A stretch of DNA of 64,000 nucleotides from Acidobacteriaceae bacterium (GTDB lineage Bacteria > Acidobacteriota > Terriglobia > Bryobacterales > Bryobacteraceae). The first letter of the stretch is position 1. Each line of letters opens with the position of its first letter. The DNA is taken from assembly GCA_019240405.1 (NCBI GenBank), contig JAFAYL010000063.1:24863-88862 (forward strand), written 5' to 3'. Made by a program: the position numbers and the translations under genes. The notes beneath the pieces are model-generated. The model saw nothing but the letters and a program-made list of their open reading frames with translations, made no database searches and was not told the DNA's origin. Below are positions 17,901-26,169 of this stretch, in pieces.

Positions 17901-18280
17901 ACTGTGCTTGGGCCGGTTCCGATATTCACTGACAGCACGCCATTGCTGTCGACGCTCAAAACAGAGTTGCTCGGGACTACGACGCCTCCAAGCGTACTTG
18001 GTCCGGCCGGCAAGAGCGTCGAGCCTCCCATCACAGTCCATACATTCGCCTGCGTGCAGGCGTACATGTTCTGACCAGGGCCCGCGGCAGTATTAAAGAA
18101 GAGTTGGCCAGTTTGGCAAGTGGCCGGAAGAGCCGAGCCGACCGCCACCGGTCTAGTGAAGGGAAACGTGGAAAAGTCAGGGTTATGACCTTGGGTGGAG
18201 AGATTGAGCGTGGTAACCGTCTGCCCAAATGCCTCAGCCGCCGCTAAGATCAATATCGCCAGGGCACATCTAAACCGCAT
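14924..18280 (-). CDS. Large secreted protein: tail-fibre-like repeats plus pectate-lyase-3-like part
   Basis: About 1118 residues with a signal peptide (MRFRCALAILILAAAEAFGQ). The N-terminal third carries three copies of a roughly 40-residue repeat with the core GNAATATA...TP.GC..G.FA.GI.A.G.A.C (coding near 17760-17610, 17265-17115 and 16995-16855), of the kind seen in phage tail-fibre shafts. It continues to a part starting INVMGFGCKADDLTDD, the usual entry of a pectate-lyase-3/GH28-like right-handed beta-helix, with rungs rich in Asn and Gly up to about base 15450. A Gly/Ser linker and a terminal beta domain (VVATVTFANGFPSAPVCEV) end the protein. Likely exported surface or secreted polysaccharide-binding or -cleaving fibre. 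Catalysis is not proven. The ATG at 18280 is preferred for its signal peptide; GGAGG lies about 12 bases upstream. Confidence 0.7.
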   Translation of the reverse strand: MRFRCALAILILAAAEAFGQTVTTLNLSTQGHNPDFSTFPFTRPVAVGSALPATCQTGQLFFNTAAGPGQNMYACTQANVWTVMGGSTLLPAGPSTLGGVVVPSNSVLSVDSNGVLSVNIGTGPSTVAAGNDTRIVNALQPTSQIPAGNVLGLAPSATIDTTNASNISTGTLNLSLFPAKISSNTSGNAATATAFATTPQACSTGLFAQGISATGAANCAQVAYSQLSGAPSLYNQILQAGGRALTQRANLNFVAGSNITLTPTDNGLNTTTLTISSAGLQPPTTNNSIVKYSSGSSTTAAQSSDIIAALGFTPQNASALNSSNGYAGLDTNGLLLVNEMPPTINSNTNGRAATAAALSATPTGCVGNQFAQGIAANGNAICATPTSTSGLPDPGANGLVKRTAANTDTAATPGSDYYAPGTQIQPADLPGTIASSTTGNAATATALANTPSGCPGGQFATGITANGQALCGTPASPAGGVRTGTGLPTSSTCTSSALGNLYIQTGSFQRFFGCQYNGSSYTWWPMNPSQINVMGFGCKADDLTDDSGCFNTAIQTAQILNTYSGAIQGAEVYVPNGRYKISNPIVLPRTGVFASGSGGNVTAAVSLVGEHMTSTVLDGESITTGDVIMWQPCTLAGTPPACTSTTGRTQGERIANFTILPPNSLGPNGTGLGGIHYAYTRHSTGETGCYNGVTNAIATICTDEKARNMTFENLFFYGSNQYNPYEIYMEGDCNFCSFRNVWGDPSIGSGSVPFNTVLIRTDVCFAAELAQDACGLNYSMIENSGLGIERGGYGGTFQGSFNQSVMRATWSNGLWGGIANDPNAGVGGSYAYQFVNSFGSVLQDLVNEGGAGVQIQLTNSKLMHFINAQLGSPIITSTPGASPMGDGIHLTNSSENTFEGYGHATPFNSWSSKNAGIYMINIDANSHNNVFLKMEASSASDINVADLSTNFVQWCDESENTPTAKCGSPGLPQSGTPAGTPGTTAPGLWGTIGYGSGYLGNGGTAAVSAGPGAGSSPSLSLGAGSGNLRGTISLTTGSSPSANSVVATVTFANGFPSAPVCEVFPNGPSTAVLSGSALVYGANEAAGSSSAPASFQLMVGSTPLSPSTTYNWKYDCLR

Positions 18281-18485
18281 CTTCGTTCGAGAACCTCCAA
18301 TTCGCATAACTCGACCGGAAGTTCTCACAGGCGGAGGTGATCTGTTTCGAAAAAGGGCTCCTAAATTTCAGAAATTACGGGAAAAATGAAAAGTGTAGAT
18401 GATTGTGACTGGAGTTTTCCGCTTACCGAAAAGAGACTAGCCCCAGATCGGGCGGGCCCGCGTTCCAGCCGCGGCTGAGTTCGAG

Positions 18486-18504
18486 TAGAATGCTCGAAGG
18501 AGAC
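18486..18504 (+). promoter_or_regulatory. Short leader: TAGAAT box and AAGGAG site
   Basis: TAGAAT (18486-18491) is followed by GCTCGAAGGAGAC and the ATG at 18507. The 16-mer AATGCTCGAAGGAGAC recurs exactly at 18821-18836, before the next gene. TAGAAT fits a -10 element, which would put the transcript start almost at the ribosome site. No good -35 box is visible, so promoter status is inference. Confidence 0.4.
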
Positions 18505-18506
18505 AC

Positions 18507-18719
18507 ATGGCAGATATCCGTCAGTCGTCCGGCTCAGAGCCTTCAAAGACAATTTTTGACGCGGAGAGCGTGGCTGGCGACCTTTGGATGCGCCAGAACT
18601 ATCACGATATTCACCTGGAGCTTAATTCAGACGAAACAACCGCTTTCGTCCAAAGCGCCGAAGGAGCGGGCTTAATTCTCGAGCGCTCGAACGGTTTGTC
18701 AGGAGCGGCAGCAATCTAA
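18507..18719 (+). CDS. Small conserved-looking hypothetical protein, 70 aa
   Basis: An unrecognised 70-residue acidic protein, no signal peptide or membrane segment. It is supported by an AAGGAG ribosome site seven bases before the ATG and by sharing its leader with the following TPR gene. Features seen: a hydrophilic N-terminus (SSGSEPSKTIFDAESVAG), then LWMRQNYHDIHLELNSDETT, and a small-residue C-terminus. No function can be proposed beyond likely co-regulation with the TPR gene. Confidence 0.55.
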   Translation: MADIRQSSGSEPSKTIFDAESVAGDLWMRQNYHDIHLELNSDETTAFVQSAEGAGLILERSNGLSGAAAI

Positions 18720-18817
18720 TCAAGAACCGAAATCCTCACTGCTCCATGCAATAATGACGCGCGTTTCCTGGTTGCTGCACAGACGCCGCTAGTAAGCCGA
18801 TTTCCGTAAGCTCTGCG

Positions 18818-18836
18818 TAAAATGCTCGAAGGAGAC
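18818..18836 (+). promoter_or_regulatory. Second copy of the short leader before the TPR gene
   Basis: TAAAAT (18818-18823) with the same GCTCGAAGGAGAC continuation as at 18486. Here the ATG is further away (18851), so AAGGAG lies 16 bases upstream, longer than ideal. The duplication suggests both genes arose under the same control element. Confidence 0.4.
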
Positions 18837-18850
18837 CGAGACATCCTGAT

Positions 18851-19168
18851 ATGGCGACGAACCGCTTGCAAATTTTAGAGCAGATGGTTGCTCAGGACCC
18901 CGCAAATGCTTTTGCTCGTTACGGCCTCGCAATGGAACACGCAAGCCGGGGAGAGTGGGAGGATGCGGTTCGCGAGTTTCACACCTTGCTTGAACGCGAT
19001 GAGAACTATACGGCCGCTTATTACCATGGCGGCCAAGCGCTGGAGAAATTAGGAGAAGTTGAGCAAGCTCGGAAAATGTATGAGAAAGGTGTCGAGATCA
19101 GCACGCGCAAAGGCGATTTGCACACACGCTCGGAGATTGAAGCGGCATTAAGTTTACTTCCGGTTTAG
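18851..19168 (+). CDS. TPR-repeat protein, 105 aa
   Basis: A small soluble protein made almost entirely of tetratricopeptide repeats: NAFARYGLAMEHASRGEWED (repeat 1), NYTAAYYHGGQALEKLGEVE (repeat 2) and a third helical pair to the end. Such minimal TPR proteins mediate protein-protein contacts. It converges on the GH20 gene with only 16 bases between stops. The leader repeats that of the small gene upstream. Confidence 0.8.
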   Translation: MATNRLQILEQMVAQDPANAFARYGLAMEHASRGEWEDAVREFHTLLERDENYTAAYYHGGQALEKLGEVEQARKMYEKGVEISTRKGDLHTRSEIEAALSLLPV

Positions 19169-19184
19169 CTTGAGAATGCGCGGT

Positions 19185-21320
19185 CTATTCTCTGATCCGT
19201 GCTGCCTCTACCAGCTTTTGAATCGCCGGAGCAATTTGAATCAGCATAAACGCATGCGGCTTTGCTGCATCGGCGATTGCGGCTAAGCTTTTCTGCTTCC
19301 AATCGGGCTCCAACTTCGCATCGGAGCTCAAAGACGAGAGCGCTTCCTGGCCGACTCTACACAACGTCACCAGAGAATCCGCAGCCGGAATGTCCTCGGT
19401 TAAGAGAGAATTTTTCTCCAAAATAGGATGCGCGATTCGGGCGCTATCGGACCAATCTTGAAGCTGTTTGCGCAATGCCTCCGCGTCTGCGGCGGATTTG
19501 GAGTTGGACAAATAATGATCGACTGCGTCGCGAAAGTTGCGGGCGGGGTCGCTTTCGGGCGCGATGGAATCCACAAGCCGGTTCAGCGGAGTGAGAATCG
19601 TATAGTTTTCAGCGTGCCGCTCATATTCTTTTACTGGTTCGAGCACGGAAGAGAATGAATCGAGAGACGCTGCAGAATCCGCGCCAGTGAGCCGCTGCCG
19701 CATCAATTCAAGGTTCGAGCGCTGCGTCAGCCCCAACCACTCCAGCCAGTGATTGACCGCAGCAAGCCGGACATACATCGATGCGGAATCGGTCATCGAC
19801 TCCGGGGACCAAAGCCGCTCGGCGATCGCAGCTAAGCGCGGCCAAAGCTTTGCATCAAGATTCTCGGCTGTCGCTAACTCCTCCCACATGGCTGCTTCGC
19901 CGCCCAGAATCCGCTTCTTTTGATCGTCGGTGAGATCAGCCGTCTCGCCCTTCATCGGATCTACTGCGTAGTGTTGCGAGGCGGGTTGCATCAGATCGAG
20001 ATAATAGCCGGCCGAAAGGATTCCCTGGTATCCCTCGCGCGCAGCCTGCGCCAGGGACTTCTGACCGCGCCAGGACTGGATGACAACGCTTTTGGGAAGA
20101 TCGGGGTGCAACACCTCATCCCAACCCACCATGTGCTTGCCATGCTTACTCAAGATTTTTAATAAGCGCTGATTGAAATAGGCCTGCAGAGCAGCGGCAT
20201 CGCTGAACCCGTGCTTTTTCATGAAGGCCTGAATGTGGGGACTCTCGTTCCACTCTTTCGGATCGACCTCGTCTCCACCGATATGGAAGTACTCGTCGGG
20301 GAAGAGCTTTGACATCTCGCTAATGAAGCCCTCGAGGAATCGGTACGTGTAGTCCTTTGTGGGATCTAAGAGAGCACTGTGTATGCCCGGAGCATGGACG
20401 ACTTGATAAGGACCGGGACCACTACCTAGTTTGGGATAGCCGGGCAGCCAACTTGTGGCATGACCTGGCATATCGAACTCGGGTACGATCCGAATCCCGC
20501 GATTCGCGGCATAGGCGATCAACTCGCGAACTTCCGCCTGCGTGTAATACATGGCGTCCGAACCATACTGCTGAAGCCGCGGATACTTCTTGCTCTCCAT
20601 TCGAAAGCCTTGATCGTCTGAGAGGTGCCAGTGAAACACGTTAAGCTTCACCGCAGCCATTCCGTCGAGCGTGCGCTTGATTCCCTCGACGGGAATGAAG
20701 TGCCGCGATGAATCGAGTGAGAGTCCCCGCCACGCGAAACGCGGTTCGTCACGGATCGTTAGATCGGGTATTGAGAACCCGGCCGCACTGGGCGTTCCTC
20801 CGGTGACGGATGTGTTTTGCTGAACTAATTGCAAGAAAGTTTCGATCCCGCGTATGGCTCCTAAAGGAGCATCCGCGGAAATTTTGGCATGCCCGCCAGA
20901 GACCTCGAGCGCATAGCGTTCGTTGTCACCGAGCCGCTGCGGAGGACGATGGTCCCGTTCTTCGACAATAATGGTTAGGGTCGCTGTTCCGCCGCCTGCA
21001 GCTATGTGTGGCGCGATAGGGATGCCGGTCTGACGCGCAAGCCGGGGAAAAACTCGCTGGACTGCGTCTTTCACACGGGCATCGGACGCGCCCGCGCCGG
21101 ACAGAGACGCGCTGAAGTTTGTATCGATCTCTAGCCACCCCGCTTGGCCAGTCACGTTCGAAGGCCAGGGCATGAGTGGCAAGCTCGTTGTTGTCGCCGG
21201 TGATTGCGCATTCAGGCTTATGCCGGTTACAACGATGAAGCCGATGAGCCAAAAGGCGGGGTTTAGGCCGTTTTTCGAGAATCTGGACACAGTCCCAGGG
21301 TATCGGCTAGTAGAACACAA
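19185..21320 (-). CDS. Secreted beta-N-acetylhexosaminidase, GH20
   Basis: Removes terminal beta-linked GlcNAc/GalNAc from chito-oligosaccharides, peptidoglycan fragments or glycoproteins. The 711-residue product has a hydrophobic leader (FWLIGFIVVTGISLNAQ), a GH20b-like N-terminal alpha/beta domain (to about residue 180), then the TIM barrel: HWHLSDDQGFRMESKKYP, IVPEFDMPGH and FHIGGDEVDP with the catalytic Asp-Glu near residues 350-351, and GGEAAMWEE. A helical C-terminal extension of about 180 residues follows, ending at about 711. Substrate-assisted catalysis is known for the family. The start is uncertain: TTG 21320 is the longest; GTG 21290 is another option and neither has a good ribosome site. 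Confidence 0.92.
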   Translation of the reverse strand: MCSTSRYPGTVSRFSKNGLNPAFWLIGFIVVTGISLNAQSPATTTSLPLMPWPSNVTGQAGWLEIDTNFSASLSGAGASDARVKDAVQRVFPRLARQTGIPIAPHIAAGGGTATLTIIVEERDHRPPQRLGDNERYALEVSGGHAKISADAPLGAIRGIETFLQLVQQNTSVTGGTPSAAGFSIPDLTIRDEPRFAWRGLSLDSSRHFIPVEGIKRTLDGMAAVKLNVFHWHLSDDQGFRMESKKYPRLQQYGSDAMYYTQAEVRELIAYAANRGIRIVPEFDMPGHATSWLPGYPKLGSGPGPYQVVHAPGIHSALLDPTKDYTYRFLEGFISEMSKLFPDEYFHIGGDEVDPKEWNESPHIQAFMKKHGFSDAAALQAYFNQRLLKILSKHGKHMVGWDEVLHPDLPKSVVIQSWRGQKSLAQAAREGYQGILSAGYYLDLMQPASQHYAVDPMKGETADLTDDQKKRILGGEAAMWEELATAENLDAKLWPRLAAIAERLWSPESMTDSASMYVRLAAVNHWLEWLGLTQRSNLELMRQRLTGADSAASLDSFSSVLEPVKEYERHAENYTILTPLNRLVDSIAPESDPARNFRDAVDHYLSNSKSAADAEALRKQLQDWSDSARIAHPILEKNSLLTEDIPAADSLVTLCRVGQEALSSLSSDAKLEPDWKQKSLAAIADAAKPHAFMLIQIAPAIQKLVEAARIRE

Positions 21321-21372
21321 ACAGGCTATTTACGTTACCTAGGCCGTTTTCTAAGGAATCCGAACAGCCCCT

Positions 21373-21493
21373 AAGAGGAAATGCTCATCCTTCCGAATGA
21401 GCATTTCTCTTCCTGTTTCCAGGCCCTGGCGTACCAGGGTTACGTTTAATGGGAGAACAGGTTCGACGGTATCGCAACCGGCAAAATCCTGTT
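21373..21493 (-). ncRNA. Hairpin-rich intergenic RNA candidate
   Basis: Three nested or successive hairpins lie between the DUF6599-type gene and GH20. In minus-strand order: AACAGG/CCTGTT (21456-21461 with 21488-21493) enclosing CGGT/ACCG, then CCCTGG-CGTA-CCAGGG (21424-21439), then a long stem AAGAGGAAATGCTCAT (21373-21388) with ATGAGCATTTCTCTT (21397-21411), perfect but for one bulge. No U-tract follows the last stem, so it is not a simple terminator. It could be a leader of GH20 or a small RNA; strand is a guess. I do not recognise a known RNA family. Confidence 0.4.
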
Positions 21494-21603
21494 TGTGATT
21501 GGAGTGTAGGGCCAGCGGGGGGCTAAGTCAAGGGCAATTTTGCGCTTCATTCGAAGGCATCGTAACCACCTGCAACACAAGCATTTGGGCGCTACCCAGG
21601 AAT

Positions 21604-22521
21604 TTAGCTGCCGGTCAGATTGAGGGTAATCATGGATTCGTCGGCCTCAAGCGTTCCATACCGGCGCCTGTAGAGCCGCATGCCCCCGTAAATGATTCCT
21701 GCCGTCAAGCACAGCCCCGAAAGAATCGCGCTCAAGTACAAAATATTGATTAGTAATTGGAAAAGCGGCTTGATCGGGCCAGGGGACGGAACCTCATTCC
21801 AAGTGATCTTCGCTTCATATTCGACGCGGCTTAGGAGGGTTTGCGCTTGGGCATCGGTGGCCGGGCCAAACACCGCAGCAATCAAGACGCCGGACCGCTT
21901 GGCCCGCACACCGGCTATGGACTGCAGGCCGGGGAAATGGAGGCGGGCCATTTCCGGCGTCGGGTAATAGAAAATTGCGAAACGAACTGGACTGGGGCTC
22001 TGGCCGACCTTATAGGACGCAACCTCAGCTTCGGCACCCTGCTCGAAGCCGGGATGGGCTGCTGTAAGCTCCGGCGCAAAGGCGTTCAGAGAGGCAGGTC
22101 CCAGTACGTAACGCGCTGAATTTGCGATCCTTCCTTCGCGTGGGAGGAAGGTCAAGATAGCTGGAAGCGAACTGTCGCGGCGATTGGGTAACCGGGCGAA
22201 TACGGCATCAAGATCGGATTTGTTCGGTTTGCCTCTTCCGAAGACAAACACGTAATTGTCATCGAAAACTACGGTCCGATCAGTGTCCTCCGTGCAAAAC
22301 GAAGCCAAATCGCAGGAGCGAGCTTTTGCGGAACGAAGCCATTGCCAAGCCGCCAGAGCACCCGTCTGGTCTTTCATTTGATAGGTGGTGACGGTGAGTT
22401 TATCTCGGTGCGTGATTTCAGAGGCGACTAAACCGTATTCGTGCCAAAGCGCCGAGTCGTCGGCGGACAGTGAGGCACTTAACAGAAACGAGAGGAGGAT
22501 CAGGCCGCCGCGCCGTGACAT
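21604..22521 (-). CDS. Exported single-TM protein, DUF6599-type
   Basis: A 305-residue protein with signal peptide ([17 protein letters not shown]) and one C-terminal membrane helix ([23 protein letters not shown]) followed by a short basic tail. The body has paired repeats with [31 protein letters not shown] and [13 protein letters not shown]; this resembles DUF6599, common in Acidobacteriota, of unknown function. Its ATG lies 22 bases inside the secA stop region, so the two are probably co-translated. The linkage with secA suggests an envelope role, but no function is known. Confidence 0.75.
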   Translation of the reverse strand: MSRRGGLILLSFLLSASLSADDSALWHEYGLVASEITHRDKLTVTTYQMKDQTGALAAWQWLRSAKARSCDLASFCTEDTDRTVVFDDNYVFVFGRGKPNKSDLDAVFARLPNRRDSSLPAILTFLPREGRIANSARYVLGPASLNAFAPELTAAHPGFEQGAEAEVASYKVGQSPSPVRFAIFYYPTPEMARLHFPGLQSIAGVRAKRSGVLIAAVFGPATDAQAQTLLSRVEYEAKITWNEVPSPGPIKPLFQLLINILYLSAILSGLCLTAGIIYGGMRLYRRRYGTLEADESMITLNLTGS

Positions 22522-25319
22522 TTCTTATACTTCTTTCCGCTACCACACGGGCACAGTTCGTTCCGCCCCACTTTCGGTCCTTTCGAAACCGTTGTTGGCT
22601 GGGTGCCAGTACCGTTCCCACCCGCGAATTGGAGCTCGGCAAGCTCCTTATCTTTCTTCCTGTGGATATTGCGCGTTAAATCCAGAACCGATTGCTGGGC
22701 GTGGCGCTGTTGTTCTTCGAGTTGAGCGGTGCTTATTTCCGGTTCGGCCCCATCGCTAAGCTCGTCGATTTCGAGCTCCGGCTCAGGGTACGGGAGTGGC
22801 ACAGCGCCGGTCTCGACCCGCATGAAGTACAGGAACCGGATGGTCTCGTCCTCGATGCGCTCCATCATGTCCTGGAACATGGTGAAGGATTCTTTTTTGT
22901 ACTCGATCAGCGGATCTTTTTGGCCGTAGCCGCGAAGGCCGATGCCTTCTTTCAGGTGGTCCATGGAAAGCAGGTGATCTTTCCATTGGTTGTCGACGAC
23001 GTTGAGCATGATGATCCGCTCGGCTTGACGCAGATTGTCGGCGCCGATCATGCGTTCCTTTTCGTCGTAGCGGGTGGTCAGCAGGTCGTTCAGATGCTCC
23101 TCGATCTGTTCGCGATCGAGACCAGTGAGCTCATCGATTTCAATCTTTGATCCGAACTGATTTAGAACAGCAGTTTGGAGGCCCGGCAGATCGTATTGGT
23201 CGGCTCGAACGCCCTCGGGACTATATTGGTCGACATAGCTGCCGACGATCCCGCTGACGATATTCAGAATACGTTCTTTCTGGTTTTCTCCCTCTAAGAG
23301 CTGACGCCTCATCCCGTATACAGCCTGGCGCTGCTTATTCATCACGTCGTCATATTCGAGGACGTGTTTGCGCGACGCAAAGTGCTGAGCCTCGACGGCC
23401 TTCTGCGCGGCTGCGATGCGCCTGGTGATGAGGCGCGATTCAATCGGTACGTCCTCTTCCATGCCGAGACGGAGCATGAGGTTTTGCATCCGCTCGCCGC
23501 CGAAGATTCGAAGCAGGTCGTCCTGCAGTGAAAGGTAAAAACGCGAACTGCCGGGATCGCCTTGACGCCCCGCGCGGCCTCGCAACTGGTTATCAATGCG
23601 GCGGGATTCGTGGCGTTCGGTTCCCAGAATGTGCAACCCGCCGAGCTCGACCACTTGTTGATGCTCGGCCTCCACTTCGAGTTTGATCTGATCCTTGATT
23701 TGCTCGAGCTCAACCGGAGCCAGCACCTCGACCGGCTTACCCAGTTTTTTCAATCGTTCTTCGAAAAGGAACTCGGCGTTGCCGCCCAGCAGAATGTCTG
23801 TGCCGCGGCCGGCCATGTTGGTTGAAACAGTGACTGCGCCTTTGCGTCCGGCCTGAGCGACGATGTGGGCTTCGCGCTCGTGATTTTTGGCGTTCAGGAC
23901 CTCATGGCGCACGCCCATGCGTTTCAAGATGCCCGACAATCGCTCCGATTTTTCGACTGAGATAGTACCGACGAGAACAGGCTGACCTTTTTCGTTAAGC
24001 GCCTTGATCTCTTTGGCGGCGTTGCGGAATTTCTCTTCCTCGGTGCGGTAGACGATATCCGCATGTTCAGTGCGAATCATCGGCTTATTCGTCGGGATGA
24101 CGGTGACTTCGAGGTTGTAGATTTTATTGAACTCAGCCGCTTCGGTGTCGGCGGTGCCCGTCATGCCGGCCAGCTTCTTGTACATGCGGAAAAAGTTTTG
24201 AAAGGTGATGCTGGCGAGGGTCTGGGTTTCGCGCTCGATTTTTACGTTTTCTTTGGCCTCGACAGCCTGATGCAGACCATCGCTCCAACGCCGGCCGGGC
24301 ATGAGGCGCCCCGTAAACTCGTCAACGATAATTACCTGGCCGTCTTGCACCACGTAGTCGCGATCGCGCTGGTAGAGGATGTGCGAGCGCAACGCTTGCT
24401 GCACGTGATGATTCATTTCGATGTTGGCCGGATCGTAGAGATTGCCGGTGTTGAGCAGCTTTTCGACTTTCAGTACGCCTTGCTCGGTGAGAGCCGCGGT
24501 GCGGTGTTTTTCATCTACGGTGAAGTCGCCCGTTGTGTACTGCTGGCCTGGCTCCTTGCCTTCGATCACTTCTCCGCGCTCGAGAAGAGGAATGATACGG
24601 TTGACGCGGTAGTATTTGTCGGTCGATTCTTCGCTCGGGCCCGCGATGATCAATGGAGTTCGCGCTTCGTCGATCAGGATGGAATCGACTTCGTCGACGA
24701 TTCCGAAGTTGTAACTGCGCTGCACGCAATCTTCGAGCCGGAACTTCATGTTGTCGCGAAGATAATCGAAGCCGAACTCGTTGTTTGTCCCGTAAGTGAT
24801 ATCGGAGGCGTAAGCCGCCCGGCGCTCGGCGTCATCGAGATCGTGGACGATGGTTCCCACCGTAAGCCCGAGAGCGCGATGGATGCGCCCCATCCATTCC
24901 GAGTCGCGACGCGCCAGGTAATCATTGACGGTGACGATGTGCACGCCTTGACCGGTGAGCGCATTGAGATAGCTGGGCAAGGTTGCGACGAGCGTCTTGC
25001 CTTCACCGGTTTTCATTTCGGCAATGCGCCCGCGATGAAGCACGATGCCGCCGATGAGCTGCACATCGAAGTGACGCATATTTAAGAAGCGGCGACCGGC
25101 CTCGCGACAGACCGCAAAGGCTTCGATCAGCAAGTCATCGAGCGGAGCGCCATTCGCCAGGCGCTGCTTGAATTCGGCTGTCTTGGCCGCTAAATCGGCG
25201 TCGGAAAGTGATTGGAAGTGGGGTTCGAGATCGTTGATGGCCGCGAGCATGGGACGCATCGCCTTGATCTCACGTTCGTGTTTGGTGCCGAAAACCTTGG
25301 CGAGCAGTCGATCGAGCAT
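22500..25319 (-). CDS. secA: Preprotein translocase ATPase SecA
   Basis: The motor of the Sec pathway, pushing unfolded preproteins through SecYEG. The 939-residue protein has NBD1 Walker A ([11 protein letters not shown]), [15 protein letters not shown] (DEAD-type box and helix), preprotein crosslinking region, and NBD2 with [16 protein letters not shown] and [30 protein letters not shown]. The C-terminus has the zinc-binding [13 protein letters not shown]. Length is within the normal range. No recognisable ribosome site before the ATG at 25319. The downstream DUF6599-type gene overlaps its 3' end. Confidence 0.98.
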   Translation of the reverse strand: MLDRLLAKVFGTKHEREIKAMRPMLAAINDLEPHFQSLSDADLAAKTAEFKQRLANGAPLDDLLIEAFAVCREAGRRFLNMRHFDVQLIGGIVLHRGRIAEMKTGEGKTLVATLPSYLNALTGQGVHIVTVNDYLARRDSEWMGRIHRALGLTVGTIVHDLDDAERRAAYASDITYGTNNEFGFDYLRDNMKFRLEDCVQRSYNFGIVDEVDSILIDEARTPLIIAGPSEESTDKYYRVNRIIPLLERGEVIEGKEPGQQYTTGDFTVDEKHRTAALTEQGVLKVEKLLNTGNLYDPANIEMNHHVQQALRSHILYQRDRDYVVQDGQVIIVDEFTGRLMPGRRWSDGLHQAVEAKENVKIERETQTLASITFQNFFRMYKKLAGMTGTADTEAAEFNKIYNLEVTVIPTNKPMIRTEHADIVYRTEEEKFRNAAKEIKALNEKGQPVLVGTISVEKSERLSGILKRMGVRHEVLNAKNHEREAHIVAQAGRKGAVTVSTNMAGRGTDILLGGNAEFLFEERLKKLGKPVEVLAPVELEQIKDQIKLEVEAEHQQVVELGGLHILGTERHESRRIDNQLRGRAGRQGDPGSSRFYLSLQDDLLRIFGGERMQNLMLRLGMEEDVPIESRLITRRIAAAQKAVEAQHFASRKHVLEYDDVMNKQRQAVYGMRRQLLEGENQKERILNIVSGIVGSYVDQYSPEGVRADQYDLPGLQTAVLNQFGSKIEIDELTGLDREQIEEHLNDLLTTRYDEKERMIGADNLRQAERIIMLNVVDNQWKDHLLSMDHLKEGIGLRGYGQKDPLIEYKKESFTMFQDMMERIEDETIRFLYFMRVETGAVPLPYPEPELEIDELSDGAEPEISTAQLEEQQRHAQQSVLDLTRNIHRKKDKELAELQFAGGNGTGTQPTTVSKGPKVGRNELCPCGSGKKYKKCHGAAA

Positions 25320-25406
25320 ACTTGCGGGGCTGTAATTACCAGTTTAGCTGGAAAGAAGGTGATTGGCTGCTTAAGCGTCCGACCGATGATAACTATTACA
25401 GTGATC

Positions 25407-25793
25407 TCACCAGAGACGCCGCACGCCGTAGCTATCGAAACGAATTTCGTTGCTAACGATTGGTACATTTTCTGCTTGAGCTTGGGCGATCAGCATGCGG
25501 TCGAAAGGATCCTTATGGGATCCAGGGAGGAGGCCAGCCCGAATGGCGTGCTCACCTGAAATTGGGAGTATCTGGAAACCCTCCCGCACGATCTGGCCGG
25601 TAAAATCCGTTGCAAGATCGGCGGCTGTGGGTAATTTCCCTAGCCTAACTTTTGTGGCAATCTCCCACGCCGAAGCTGCGCTTACAAATACAGTGTTTCT
25701 GGTTTCGGCGATGATTCTACGTGCGGCTTTCGTCAGCGCCGGATCGTCAGAAAGCCACCAAAGCAGCGCATGAGTGTCGAGAAGAGCCTGCAC
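25407..25793 (-). CDS. VapC-like PIN-domain toxin
   Basis: A 128-residue PIN-domain ribonuclease toxin. The acidic residues typical of the family are seen: DTHALLWWLSDDP (first Asp, residue 6), SAWEIATKVRLGKL (Glu), and DPFDRMLIAQAQAEN with the last aspartates, ending in SYGVRRLW. Family toxins cleave tRNA or rRNA when free of antitoxin. The GTG start lies four bases after the antitoxin stop, giving a classic antitoxin-toxin operon. Ends before secA. Confidence 0.92.
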   Translation of the reverse strand: MQALLDTHALLWWLSDDPALTKAARRIIAETRNTVFVSAASAWEIATKVRLGKLPTAADLATDFTGQIVREGFQILPISGEHAIRAGLLPGSHKDPFDRMLIAQAQAENVPIVSNEIRFDSYGVRRLW

Positions 25794-25797
25794 CGTG

Positions 25798-26034
25798 TTA
25801 CTTCCAGGCGGATAATTCCTCAGCAGGTAGAGGCTCGAAGAATTCTGGACCGACGAACAATTTACCCTTTAGAGAGCCGGGCTGCCGTTTGCCTTTAACT
25901 TCACCTACGGGGAGAAGCCGCGCAACTGGTTTGGAACCGCGCGAGATGATGATTTCCTCGCCCCCTGCAGCTTTTTGGATGAGACGTGAAAGATTTGTCT
26001 TGGCCTGATGAACGGTCACAACGTTGGTCTTCAT
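25798..26034 (-). CDS. Phd/YefM-type antitoxin
   Basis: A 78-residue antitoxin for the following PIN toxin. The N-terminal DNA-binding half (VTVHQAKTNLSRLIQKAAGGEEIIISRGSKPVARLLPV) is classic Phd/YefM. The C-terminal half (GPEFFEPLPAEELSAWK) is the disordered part that wraps the toxin active site. ATG at 26034 sits in the first operator palindrome, consistent with autorepression. Confidence 0.92.
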   Translation of the reverse strand: MKTNVVTVHQAKTNLSRLIQKAAGGEEIIISRGSKPVARLLPVGEVKGKRQPGSLKGKLFVGPEFFEPLPAEELSAWK

Positions 26035-26055
26035 TAGCTAATTCATTTTAGCTAA
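26034..26055 (-). promoter_or_regulatory. Twin TTAGCTAA palindromes, toxin-antitoxin operator candidate
   Basis: Two copies of the perfect eight-base palindrome TTAGCTAA (26034-26041 and 26048-26055) are 14 bases apart centre to centre, one overlapping the antitoxin start codon. Phd/YefM dimers bind short palindromes in tandem, so this is a natural autorepression site. Binding is inference from family behaviour. Confidence 0.6.
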
Positions 26056-26169
26056 TCAGGCGGGATACGGGTGATCTTTGTGCGTAGAACTGGCAGCGCG
26101 GGAACGCCCATCGCGCGTTCGCCACGCTGCCACTCTGAATGTTGCGGCTAGAGGGAGTGGCGATTCGCC

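Noticed and set aside
24063..25085. 340-residue ORF antisense to secA
   Set aside because: Lies entirely antisense to a certain gene; His/Val-rich product is a mirror of secA codons.
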